DNA of 64,000 nt from Sphingopyxis sp. YF1 (lineage in GTDB: Bacteria; Pseudomonadota; Alphaproteobacteria; Sphingomonadales; Sphingomonadaceae): NCBI RefSeq assembly GCF_022701295.1, contig NZ_CP033204.1:3624501-3688500 (forward strand), given 5' to 3'. The notes under the pieces were generated by a model. That model made no database searches, had not been told where the DNA came from, and was given only the letters and a program-made list of their open reading frames with translations. The translations under genes and the position numbers were made by a program. Below, piece by piece: positions 56,316 to 64,000 of this stretch. Position 1 is the stretch's first letter. The number at the start of each line of letters is the position of its first letter.

Positions 56316-56400
56316 CGTCATTGCGAGCGAAGCGAAGCAATCGAGGGCGGTTCACACCCATCCTGGATTGCCGCGTCGCCTTCGGCTCCTCGCAATGACG
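56316..56400. repeat. Palindromic repeat inside the Anbu operon
   Basis: CGTCATTGCGAG (56316-56327) faces its exact inverse CTCGCAATGACG (56389-56400), with inner GCGAAGCGAAGCAATC / GATTGCCGCGTCGCC. It lies in the 127-bp gap between ATP-grasp and alpha-E genes. This GTCATTGCGAGCGAAGCG family is a widespread REP in bacteria. Confidence 0.85.
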
Positions 56401-56422
56401 AAGTCCTTGGGGAGGCGCGCCC

Positions 56423-57364
56423 ATGCTAGGCAAGACCGCCGGCTCGCTTTACTGGATGGCGCGCTACCTCGAACGCAGCGAGAATAATGCGCGGCTGATC
56501 GAGGCGGGGTTCCGCATCGCGCTGACGCGTTCGAACACCGCGCCGGCCGAGTGGCGATCGGTGCTGGTGACCGCGGGATCGGACTGGCGGTTCCGGCAGG
56601 CGCACGATGCGTATCACTCGGCGCGCGTCGTCGATTTCCTGCTGCGCGATCCCGCCAATCCGTCGAGCATCCTCTCGGTCGTCAAGCAGGCGCGCGACAA
56701 TGCCCGGACGGCGCGCACCTACCTCACCCGCGAGGTGTGGGAGGCGGTCAACACGAGCTGGATGACGCTGAGCGGCCTGCTCAAGCGGCAGGTGCGCGAG
56801 GACGACCTGCCCGACGTGCTGTCGGCGATCCGCCAGCAGAGCGCGCAGGTGCGCGGCGCCTTCACCGGGACGATGCTGCGCAACGACGGCTATAATTTCG
56901 CGCGGCTGGGCACCTTCCTCGAACGCGCCGACAACACCGCGCGCATCCTCGACGTCAAATATTTCCTGCTGCTGCCCTCGGTCGCGCATATCGGCGGGTC
57001 GATCGACAATGTGCAGTGGGAAACGATCCTGCGCTCGGTGTCCGCACACCGCGCCTATCGCTGGCTCTACGGGACCGAGATCAGCGCGCTCAAGATCGCC
57101 GAATTCCTGATCCTCTACAAACAGATGCCGCGCAGCCTTGCCTTTTGCTGCGACAATATGCGCGAAAATCTCGACTGGCTGCAGCGCGGTTATGGCGAGG
57201 AGACCGCGGCGGGACGGATGGCTGCCGCGATCTGCGACGACCGGCTGTCGCGCCCGATCCAGGCGATCTTCGACGGCGGGCTGCACGAATATATCACCGA
57301 TTTTCTTCGCGCCAACGCCGCGCTCGCGCAGCAGATCGAGCGCGATTACCGTTTCGTGGAATAG
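56423..57364 (+). CDS. Alpha-E domain protein (Anbu locus, DUF403)
   Basis: All-alpha protein of 313 residues of the DUF403/alpha-E family, invariably tied to the permuted ATP-grasp and transglutaminase genes. MLGKTAGSLYWMARYLERSE at the start, FARLGTFLERADNTARILDV in the middle and HRAYRWLYGTEISALKIAEF are the recognised conserved blocks. No enzymatic residue is known; proposed to support the ligase reaction. It follows the ATP-grasp gene after a repeat. The transglutaminase ATG is 8 bp downstream of its stop. Confidence 0.93.
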   Translation: MLGKTAGSLYWMARYLERSENNARLIEAGFRIALTRSNTAPAEWRSVLVTAGSDWRFRQAHDAYHSARVVDFLLRDPANPSSILSVVKQARDNARTARTYLTREVWEAVNTSWMTLSGLLKRQVREDDLPDVLSAIRQQSAQVRGAFTGTMLRNDGYNFARLGTFLERADNTARILDVKYFLLLPSVAHIGGSIDNVQWETILRSVSAHRAYRWLYGTEISALKIAEFLILYKQMPRSLAFCCDNMRENLDWLQRGYGEETAAGRMAAAICDDRLSRPIQAIFDGGLHEYITDFLRANAALAQQIERDYRFVE

Positions 57365-57372
57365 GGGCCGCC

Positions 57373-58176
57373 ATGCGTCTGCGCGTCGAGCACACCACCC
57401 GCTATCATTATGACGCTCCCGTCGCCTATGCGCTCCAGCAGGTCCGACTGACGCCGAAGGAACGACCGGGGCAGCAGCTGATCCACCACTGGGACATCGC
57501 GGTCGAGGGCGGCGAGCGCCAGCTTCACTACACCGACCATCACGGCAACGGCGTCGATCTGGTCGCGGTGCACGGCGGCGCCGACGAACTGGTCATCCGC
57601 TGCACCGGCGAGGTCGAGCTGGTGACGTGGGACGGGGTGATCGGCCCGCACCGCGGCGCGATGCCGCTGTGGACCTTTCTGCGCCCGACGCTGCTGACGC
57701 GCGCCGGGCGCGGGGTGCGTGCGCTGGTCGCCGAGCTGGGGCGCGACTTCGCCTCCGACATCGAGCGCGCGCATGCGCTGTCGGCGGCGATCATCGGCCG
57801 GCTCGCCTATCGCATCGGCGTCACCGATGCCGAGACGACCGCCGAACAGGCGCTCGGCGGCGACGGCGGCGTGTGCCAGGACCATGCGCATATCTTCATC
57901 GCCGCGATGCGCCACCTCGGTCATCCGGCGCGCTATGTCTCGGGCTATCTGATGATGAACGACCGGACGCACCAGGACGCGACGCACGCGTGGGCGGAGG
58001 CGCATTTCGAGCATATCGGCTGGATCGGCTTCGACGTCAGCAACGGCCACTCGCCCGACCAGCGCTATATCCGGGTCGCGACCGGGCTCGATTATCGCGA
58101 CGCCGCCCCGGTTCGCGGCATGCGCTATGGTGCGGCGCAGGAAAATCTGGTTGTCCAATTGCAGGTCCAGCAATAA
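57373..58176 (+). CDS. Transglutaminase-like cysteine protease (Anbu locus)
   Basis: Papain-like transglutaminase-core protein of 267 residues. An N-terminal beta domain (RVEHTTRYHYDAPVAYALQQ) precedes the catalytic domain with the Cys in GGVCQDHAHIF, His in ATHAWAEAHFE and Asp in GFDVSNGHSPD (all present). It is predicted to cleave or transfer peptide bonds on the ligase product. Short 8-bp spacing to the alpha-E gene and 34 bp to the Anbu gene support one operon. Confidence 0.93.
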   Translation: MRLRVEHTTRYHYDAPVAYALQQVRLTPKERPGQQLIHHWDIAVEGGERQLHYTDHHGNGVDLVAVHGGADELVIRCTGEVELVTWDGVIGPHRGAMPLWTFLRPTLLTRAGRGVRALVAELGRDFASDIERAHALSAAIIGRLAYRIGVTDAETTAEQALGGDGGVCQDHAHIFIAAMRHLGHPARYVSGYLMMNDRTHQDATHAWAEAHFEHIGWIGFDVSNGHSPDQRYIRVATGLDYRDAAPVRGMRYGAAQENLVVQLQVQQ

Positions 58177-58210
58177 GCGGACGGCATTCGGGGCGGAGAA
58201 ACGGGATCTG

Positions 58211-58942
58211 ATGACCTATTGCGTCGGCATGCGTTTGAACAAGGGGCTGGTGTTCATGTCGGACACGCGCACCAACGCGGGCGTCGACGACATTTCGCAG
58301 GTCCGCAAGATGCGCAGCTGGCACCTGCCGGGCGAGCGCGTCATCACCTTGATGTCGGCGGGCAATCTGGCGACGACGCAGGCGGTGGTCAGCCTGCTCG
58401 ACGAACGCACCAAGGCGCCCGAGGACCGGCACCCGTCGATCCTCGCCGCGCCGTCGATGTTCGCGGTGGCGACGATCGTCGGCGAGACGCTGCGCCAGAT
58501 CGTGATGCGCCACAGCCCCGAGGGCCCCGCCGCCGAATCGCTGTTTCGCGCCTCGCTGATCGTCGGCGGCCAGATCAGGGGCTCCGAACCGCGGCTGTTC
58601 CTGATCTATCCCGAGGGCAATTTCATCGAGGCGGGCGAGGACAATCCCTTCTTCCAGATCGGCGAGACCAAATATGGGCGGCCGATCATCGTGCGCTCCT
58701 ACGACCCCGCGATGTCGTTCGAGGATGCGGTGAAACTGCTCTGCGTCTCGTTCGATTCGACGATCCGCGCCAACGCCGGGGTCGACCTGCCGATCGACCT
58801 CAAGATCCACGAACGCGACGATTTCGTGAGCGTGCGCGAACGCCGCTTCGAGCGCAACGACCCCTATTTCGAAAGCGTGTCCGACGGCTGGGCCGAGGCG
58901 CTGGGAGTCGCGCTGGCGGAACTGCCCGACTTTCATTTCTAG
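58211..58942 (+). CDS. Anbu proteasome-like peptidase
   Basis: Proteasome-type Ntn hydrolase of 243 residues in the Anbu (ancestral beta-subunit) branch. The nucleophile would be Thr2 (M-TYCVGMRLNKGL), exposed when the initiator Met is removed; there is no propeptide. LVFMSDTRTNAGVDDISQVR, the following Lys in RKMRS and AGNLATTQAVVS fit the family. The ATG at 58211 follows GGGATCTG. Anbu assembles into open rings or helical lock-washers in structurally studied members; no regulatory ATPase is seen near the locus. Last gene of the ATP-grasp, alpha-E, transglutaminase set. The substrate is unknown. Confidence 0.92.
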   Translation: MTYCVGMRLNKGLVFMSDTRTNAGVDDISQVRKMRSWHLPGERVITLMSAGNLATTQAVVSLLDERTKAPEDRHPSILAAPSMFAVATIVGETLRQIVMRHSPEGPAAESLFRASLIVGGQIRGSEPRLFLIYPEGNFIEAGEDNPFFQIGETKYGRPIIVRSYDPAMSFEDAVKLLCVSFDSTIRANAGVDLPIDLKIHERDDFVSVRERRFERNDPYFESVSDGWAEALGVALAELPDFHF

Positions 58943-58965
58943 TCGGGGCCGGGCTGGGCCGACGG

Positions 58966-60210
58966 TCAGGCGGTCCGGCGCGGCGGCGGGGCGCCGGGAA
59001 GCAGGATCGTCGCGAGCCCGAGCAGCGGCAGCCAGGCGCAGAACTCATACACCCACACGATACCGTGGATGTCCGCCAGCTGCCCGAGGCCGGCCGCGCC
59101 GATCCCGCTGATCCCGAACATCAGGCCGAACATCAGCCCCGACACGAGGCCGACGCGTCCCGGGACCATCTCCTGCGCATAGACGACGAGCGCGGCGAAC
59201 GCCGATGACATGATCAGGCCGATCGAAATCGCGAAGACCGCGGTCCAGAACAGGTTGGCGTGCGGCAGGATCATCGCGAACGGCGCGACCCCCAGGAAGG
59301 ATGTCCAGATGACCGCCTTTCGGCCGATCCGGTCGCCCACCGGACCGCCGGCAAAGGTTCCGGCGGCGACCGCGGCGAGGAAGCAGAAAAGATAGAACTG
59401 GGATTCGCGCACGCTAAGGTCGAAGCGCTCGATGAGGTAGAAGGTGAAATAGTTGGTGAACGCGCCGATATAGATGAATTTCGCGAACATCAGGATGCCG
59501 ATCGCCGACAGGGCGCGGACGATTTCGCGGCGGCTGTACGGTGAAACCTCCGCCGGGCCCCTGGCGACCGGCTGCGCTGCGGCCTCCCTGATGCGCCAGC
59601 GGGTCACCGCGAACAGCACCCAGATCGCCGCGATGGCGGCAAAAGCGAGCCAGCCGACGGCGGTCTGGCCGAAGGGCAGGATGATCGCCGAGGCGACGAT
59701 CGGACCGAGCGCCGAACCCGTGTTGCCGCCGACCTGAAACGCCGACTGGGCGGTACCGAAGCGCCCGCCCGACGCCATGCGCGCGACGCGCGAAGCTTCG
59801 GGGTGGAAGGTTGCCGACCCCACGCCGATGACGGCCGATGCGAGGATCAGCGCCGGATAGCTGGTTGCCATCGCGAGCCCGCCGATGCCGACCAGCGTGA
59901 CGAACATTCCGAGCGGCAGCAGATAGGGCAGCGGGCGCTTGTCGGTATAAAGGCCCACCCACGGCTGGAGCAGCGATGCCGTGAACTGGTAGATCAGCGC
60001 GATCCAGCCGATCTCGCCGAAGCTCAGATGATATTTGTCCTTGAGCATCGGATAGATGGCGGGAAGCACGGCCTGGATCAGGTCGTTGAGGAGATGCGCG
60101 AAGGCGACCGCGCCGACGATCTGCACGACCAGCTTCGGTCCCTCCTGCCGCGGCGCGGCAACGGGAGCGAGATCGGGAGATGCAGGCAGGCGGGCGGTGG
60201 TGTCGGTCAT
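58966..60210 (-). CDS. MFS transporter of the fosmidomycin-resistance (Fsr) type
   Basis: Twelve-helix drug exporter of 414 residues from the ATG at 60210. The Fsr-specific stretch GVGSATFHPEASRVARMASG (about 130-150) together with GTAQSAFQVGGNTGSALGPI is the key mark. Motif A is GLYTDKRPLPYLLPLGM. It is divergent from an AraC-family gene 90 bp away, which probably controls it. Substrate not certain: fosmidomycin is only the family's reference. Confidence 0.93.
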   Translation of the reverse strand: MTDTTARLPASPDLAPVAAPRQEGPKLVVQIVGAVAFAHLLNDLIQAVLPAIYPMLKDKYHLSFGEIGWIALIYQFTASLLQPWVGLYTDKRPLPYLLPLGMFVTLVGIGGLAMATSYPALILASAVIGVGSATFHPEASRVARMASGGRFGTAQSAFQVGGNTGSALGPIVASAIILPFGQTAVGWLAFAAIAAIWVLFAVTRWRIREAAAQPVARGPAEVSPYSRREIVRALSAIGILMFAKFIYIGAFTNYFTFYLIERFDLSVRESQFYLFCFLAAVAAGTFAGGPVGDRIGRKAVIWTSFLGVAPFAMILPHANLFWTAVFAISIGLIMSSAFAALVVYAQEMVPGRVGLVSGLMFGLMFGISGIGAAGLGQLADIHGIVWVYEFCAWLPLLGLATILLPGAPPPRRTA

Positions 60211-60300
60211 CGCGGGGGCTTTCAAAAATGTCCGGCGCGCCTATCAGCCCCATCCCTTTCCCGCTTTGTTGTATGAGCCAATCTTTTCTGCGAATGGGAC

Positions 60301-61068
60301 ATGATGGATTTTTACCCCGACGCGAATGATCATGTCGCGCGCCCGCTGGTCGCGATCGGCCACGACTATCCCGATTCCTACGAGCTTGCCGAACATCGCC
60401 ATCGCCGCAGCCAGTTTCTCTACGCCGCGACGGGCGTGATGGCGGTGAGCACGCCTAACGGAGCGTGGGTCGCCCCGCCCGAACGCGCGGTCTGGATTCC
60501 CGCCGGCACGCCGCATTCGGTCCGCATGGTCGGTGCGGTGCAAACGCGCAGCGTCCTTGTCGAACCCGGTGAATGCGCGGGGCGGGGCGGCGAATGCCAG
60601 GTCGTCGGCGTCTCGTCGCTGTTGCGCCAGCTGCTCGGTGCCGCGGCCGAGGTGCCGCCCGAATATGAGGTTGCGGGGCGCGACGGACTGGTCATGCGGC
60701 TGCTGATGGCGGAAATCGAGCGCGCGCCGTCGATCCCCCTCGCGGTGCCCTTTCCGACGCACGCGGCGCTCGCCCGGCGGTGCCACGAATTTCTGGAACG
60801 GCCGAGCGCGGCGACGACGATCGACGAATGGGCGGGCGCGATGGCGATCAACCGGCGCAGCTTCACGCGGCTCTTCCGCCGCGAAACGGGGATGAGCTTC
60901 GCCGAATGGCGCCAGCAGGCCTGTCTGTCGGCGGCGCTGCCCAAGCTGGCCGCGGGCGAGGCGATCACCTCGATCGCCTACGACCTCGGTTACGACGGCC
61001 CCGGCAATTTCTCGACGATGTTCAAGCGGATCCTGGGGGTCGCGCCGAGCCGGTATCTGAAACCCTAG
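60301..61068 (+). CDS. AraC-family transcriptional regulator
   Basis: Regulator of 255 residues: an N-terminal cupin-like sensor (HRHRRSQFLYAATGVMAVST, then WIPAGTPHSVRM) and a C-terminal double HTH (about 160-255) with TIDEWAGAMAINRRSFTRLF and SIAYDLGYDGPGNFSTMFKR, ending VAPSRYL. The start at 60301 or 60304 (tandem ATG). Divergent from the Fsr-type pump with a 90-bp intergenic region where both promoters and an operator must lie. Likely senses a compound exported by the pump (inference). Confidence 0.93.
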   Translation: MMDFYPDANDHVARPLVAIGHDYPDSYELAEHRHRRSQFLYAATGVMAVSTPNGAWVAPPERAVWIPAGTPHSVRMVGAVQTRSVLVEPGECAGRGGECQVVGVSSLLRQLLGAAAEVPPEYEVAGRDGLVMRLLMAEIERAPSIPLAVPFPTHAALARRCHEFLERPSAATTIDEWAGAMAINRRSFTRLFRRETGMSFAEWRQQACLSAALPKLAAGEAITSIAYDLGYDGPGNFSTMFKRILGVAPSRYLKP

Positions 61069-61119
61069 GCGCCGGCATGGCGCAGGGGGGAAACGACCGG
61101 TTGCGGACAGATATCCTTA

Positions 61120-61234
61120 TCCTCCCTGTGGCGAAGCCATGGGGAGGTGGCAGCGCGCAGCGCTGACGGAGGGGCGAGCTCCATCACCCGCTGCGCGGGC
61201 GGTCCCCCTCCCCGTCGCTGCGCGACGCGGGGAA
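61120..61234. repeat. Dispersed inverted-repeat element, copy 8
   Basis: TCCTCCCTGTGGCGAAGCCA begins the copy, with GGCAGCGCGCAGCGCTGACG inside and CCCCGTCGCTGCGCGACGCG at the right. It lies in the convergent gap between AraC and glutaminase. The rest of the gap (61235-61426) shows no gene I can support. Confidence 0.8.
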
Positions 61235-61426
61235 CAGAAGAAAACAGCCGGTTGCGGGCAGGCACAGGCTTGCCGACAGCAACGACGACGTGGTGCACCG
61301 ACGCCGGCGAGATTGAAATTTCGCACGAAGACACAAGGATCACGCCCCATCGTCCTCGAAGAGCGCTCGCCAAGGCCACCAGGTGCCCGCTCACCCCCGA
61401 GCCGGCGCCCCCGCGCACCGCCCCAC

Positions 61427-62353
61427 TCAATCGAACACCGACCACCCCGCCGCATAGGCGAAATGCTCGAGCGCGATCGCGCCGACCAGCGAGGTCCCGG
61501 CGTCGTCGAGCCCCGGCGACCAGACCGCGATCGATCCCTGCCCCGGCGCGATGCACAGGATGCCGCCGCCGACCCCGCTCTTGCCCGGCAGGCCGACGCG
61601 AAAGGCGAATTCGCCCGAATTGTCGTAATGGCCGCACAGCATCATGATCGCGTTGATGCGCCGCGCGCGATGCGCCTCGACGAGCTGTTCGCCGGTCAGC
61701 GGGTCGCGCCCCGCCATCGCGAGGAACAGGCCCGCGCGCGCGAGTTGCCGGCAGCTCATCGCGATCGCGCATTGCCGGAAATAGACGCCGAGCGCGGTTT
61801 CGACGGGGTGACGGAGGGTCCCGAACGCATCCATGAAATGCGCAAGGCTGCGGTTGCGCGCGCCGGTTTGCGATTCGGACAGCGCGACGTCGAGGTCGAT
61901 GCCGACCCCGTCGTCGCCGGCGCGGGCACGGACGAAGTCGAGGATTTCCTGCGTCACGACATCGGCGTCGCGCCCGTCGATCAACCGGTCGGTGGTGGCG
62001 ATCGCCCCCGCGTTGATCAGCGGGTTGCGCGGAATGCCCGCTTCGCTCTCCAGCTGGACGATCGAGTTGAACGCGCTGCCCGACGGTTCGCGGCCGACGC
62101 TGTCCCACAGGCCGGTGCCGACGCGGCGCAGTGCGAGCGCCAGCGTGAAGACCTTCGACACCGACTGGATCGAAAAGGGCATGTCGGCGTCGCCCGCGAC
62201 ATGGAGCGTGCCGTCGGGGAGCGCGAGCGCCATGCCGAAGCGCATCGGATCGACCCGCGCCAGCGCCGGGATATAGTCGGCGACCTTGCCCTTCCCGCGA
62301 TGCGGCAGGGCGATGTCATAGGCTTCGGCCAGGCAGCGGGCGAGGTCGGGCAT
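61427..62353 (-). CDS. glsA: Glutaminase A
   Basis: Hydrolyses glutamine to glutamate and ammonia; 308 residues, the bacterial length. Serine-type fold with S64-V-S-K67 in [56 protein letters not shown], and VGGGI...[14 protein letters not shown]. Start at ATG 62353 with a weak ribosome site. Cytosolic. Upstream, across 127 bp, is the divergent diguanylate-cyclase gene. Confidence 0.96.
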   Translation of the reverse strand: MPDLARCLAEAYDIALPHRGKGKVADYIPALARVDPMRFGMALALPDGTLHVAGDADMPFSIQSVSKVFTLALALRRVGTGLWDSVGREPSGSAFNSIVQLESEAGIPRNPLINAGAIATTDRLIDGRDADVVTQEILDFVRARAGDDGVGIDLDVALSESQTGARNRSLAHFMDAFGTLRHPVETALGVYFRQCAIAMSCRQLARAGLFLAMAGRDPLTGEQLVEAHRARRINAIMMLCGHYDNSGEFAFRVGLPGKSGVGGGILCIAPGQGSIAVWSPGLDDAGTSLVGAIALEHFAYAAGWSVFD

Positions 62354-62480
62354 GCGCCCGATCTATCGCAGGATCGCCGGCGGATGAAGCCCCGATGCCG
62401 CTTGCGCCCGGACGTCCGGCACCGCATGCGCCGCGATCATGCTTAACCCCATCATAATTTTTGTCCGCCACGGCGGCGCG

Positions 62481-64000
62481 ATGCCATGGACGTTCCTCCG
62501 CACTGCAGCTCTGGCGGCGATCCTGACCCTGCTGGTCGTGGCGCCCTTTGGCTCGGCGTCCGCGCACGCGTCGGCACCGCCCCGGATCGACAGCCTGTGC
62601 TGGGCAACGGCATCGCTGTCGCAGCCGTCGGCGCGAATCGCGACGTCGCGGCTGGCGTGGCGCTGCGGCGACCGGCGCCATTCGATTGCCGCCGAACGGG
62701 TGCTGCTGCGGTTCGATCTCGGCGCCGGCGACCCGCCGCCGCGCTATCTGTTCGCGCGCCGCGCCGCACTCGAGGCGGCCCACGTCCTCGCGATCGATGC
62801 CGACGGCGTCGTGCGCCGCACGAGCGCGCCCGCGCGCGCGCTGCTCAACGCCCGCGACGGCGGATATTTCAAGCTGCCGCTGCCGGCGGTCACGCCGCAC
62901 ACGCGCCAGATCATCGTCGCGTTCGACCGGCCCAGCCACACGATGACGCTCAAACGCGCCTGGCTCGCCGCGGACGACCCCGGCGCCGGGCCGGTTCCGA
63001 CCCGCGCGCTGCTCCTCCTCGCCGGGCTGAGCGGCATGTTGCTGATGCCGCTCATCTTCAACGCCGCCTTCTATCGCATCCTGCGCGAGCCTTTCGTGCT
63101 CTGGCATTCGGCGCTGACCGTCTCGCTGATGCTCACCGTCCTCGTCTCGTCGGACCTGTCGGCGCCGCTGCTCGGCTTGCCGGTGATGACGCTCAGCTGG
63201 ATGACGACGCTCGTCTTCGGCCTGTCGGTCGCCTCGGGGGCGATGTTCACCTACAGCTTCGTCGAACCCGGCCAGCTGCACCCCCGCCTGCGGCGCGCCC
63301 TGCCCTATTGCGCCGCCGCCGCGGTGGCGCTGAGCGCGTTCCACGCCGCCTTTCCGTTCGTGGCGCGCCCCATCCAGTCGACCGTCTACACCGCAGCCTT
63401 CGCGCCGATTCTCGCGCTCTTCATCTGGTCGATGGCCGACGCGCTCCGGCGCGGCAGCCGGGCGGCCAAATATCAGGCGATCGGATGGGCACCGATGGTC
63501 GTCGTCGGACTGATCCGGCTGGTGACCGGGCTTTCGCCCGCGCTGGTCAGCCACGATGCGATGCTGCTCTTCTATCTGGGCTGCGTGTTCGAAGTCCTGT
63601 CGACCGCGATGGGGGTTGCCGACCGCTTCATGACGCTCAAGGACCAGCGCGACCGCGCGCAGACCGAGGCCGAACTGCTCGACCGTCTGGCCCGATGCGA
63701 TCCGCTGACCGGCCTGTCGAACCGGCGCGCGCTGGAGGAAGATTATCCCGAGGCGCGCGCGCAGGGTTTCGGCGCGCTTGCCGTCCTCGACCTCGATCAT
63801 TTCAAGGCGATCAACGACGCCCATGGCCACGGGGTCGGCGACGCCGTGCTCAAGGCGACCGCAAAAGCGCTCCAGCCCGACGCCGATGTTCGGGCGTTCC
63901 GGCTCGGCGGCGAGGAATTCGTGCTCCTGCTGCGCGGCGATGATCCCGGCGAGCAGGCCGAACGCCGGCGACAGGCGATCCCCGCCATCGTCGCCCAGGC
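62481..64000 (+). CDS. Membrane sensor diguanylate cyclase (GGDEF; C-terminus beyond window)
   Basis: Visible 506 residues of an envelope sensor that makes c-di-GMP. Signal peptide at 1-28 (PWTFLRTAALAAILTLLVVA), a periplasmic 7TMR-DISM-like sensor domain, seven hydrophobic segments (about residues 170-380), a short coiled-coil (KDQRDRAQTEAELLDRLA) and a GGDEF domain whose active site is GGEEF at 476-480 (variant of GGDEF, active form) preceded by LDLDHFKAINDAHGHG. I see no RxxD inhibitory site immediately upstream. The protein continues past the end. Start ATG 62481, or ATG 62439 in the same frame; neither has a clear ribosome site. Confidence 0.88.
   Translation, partial: MPWTFLRTAALAAILTLLVVAPFGSASAHASAPPRIDSLCWATASLSQPSARIATSRLAWRCGDRRHSIAAERVLLRFDLGAGDPPPRYLFARRAALEAAHVLAIDADGVVRRTSAPARALLNARDGGYFKLPLPAVTPHTRQIIVAFDRPSHTMTLKRAWLAADDPGAGPVPTRALLLLAGLSGMLLMPLIFNAAFYRILREPFVLWHSALTVSLMLTVLVSSDLSAPLLGLPVMTLSWMTTLVFGLSVASGAMFTYSFVEPGQLHPRLRRALPYCAAAAVALSAFHAAFPFVARPIQSTVYTAAFAPILALFIWSMADALRRGSRAAKYQAIGWAPMVVVGLIRLVTGLSPALVSHDAMLLFYLGCVFEVLSTAMGVADRFMTLKDQRDRAQTEAELLDRLARCDPLTGLSNRRALEEDYPEARAQGFGALAVLDLDHFKAINDAHGHGVGDAVLKATAKALQPDADVRAFRLGGEEFVLLLRGDDPGEQAERRRQAIPAIVAQ

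Noticed and set aside
61235..61426. Possible gene or RNA in the gap beside glutaminase
   Set aside because: Contains phrases resembling decayed repeats (CAAGCCTGTGCC region, GAAGACACAAGG) but no stable frame or known RNA structure I could support.

Overview
The window is GC-rich (roughly two thirds G+C by eye), densely coding chromosomal DNA from an alphaproteobacterium, most likely a Sphingomonadaceae member such as Sphingopyxis or Sphingomonas. The grounds are the codon usage (GC-ending codons with TAT and AAT kept), three TonB-dependent receptors (TBDRs) in 64 kb, sphingomonad-type small secreted proteins and interspersed short palindromic repeats. I saw no rRNA, tRNA, phage, transposase or CRISPR. 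Strong GC3 bias gives long antisense open frames opposite many genes; these are not annotated.

Layout. 0-5.5 kb: a truncated TauE/SafE exporter, uracil-DNA glycosylase, a large TBDR, and hisE with a HIT hydrolase. 5.6-13.8 kb: a giant bacterial alpha-2-macroglobulin with its partner PBP1C. 14-17.6 kb: an amino-acid permease, a Bcr/CflA-type efflux pump and a small conserved protein. 17.6-24.5 kb: exported hydrolases (M16 peptidase, penicillin-acylase-type amidase, M17 aminopeptidase). 24.6-27.2 kb: clpB behind a likely heat-shock promoter.

27.6-39.4 kb is the most unusual block. Two related TBDRs with matching upstream architecture flank three Fe(II)/2-oxoglutarate hydroxylase-type proteins, two sulfotransferases (one fused to TPRs) and a small exported two-cysteine protein. 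I infer an uncharacterised hydroxylation/sulfation system linked to TonB uptake.

39.6-44.3 kb: an M23 endopeptidase, a DUF2093 protein, xseA and purD (xseA and purD start codons overlap divergently), and a membrane-anchored helix-hairpin-helix protein. 44.4-49.5 kb: an SDR coupled to AMP nucleosidase, a Prx5-type peroxiredoxin, a second SDR, a TonB-C-like protein and a small exported protein. 49.6-52.7 kb: secA followed at 2 bp by a one-domain ModE-type regulator. 52.7-54.6 kb: a nest of repeats, an exported protein and a second TauE/SafE exporter. 54.9-58.9 kb: the complete Anbu proteasome-like locus (ATP-grasp, alpha-E, transglutaminase, Anbu). 59-61 kb: an Fsr-type MFS pump divergent from an AraC regulator. 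61.4-64 kb: glutaminase and a diguanylate cyclase cut by the window end.

A 110-180 bp element with long terminal inverted repeats occurs about eight times, including within normally contiguous gene sets (A2M/pbpC), and other palindromic families are also present.
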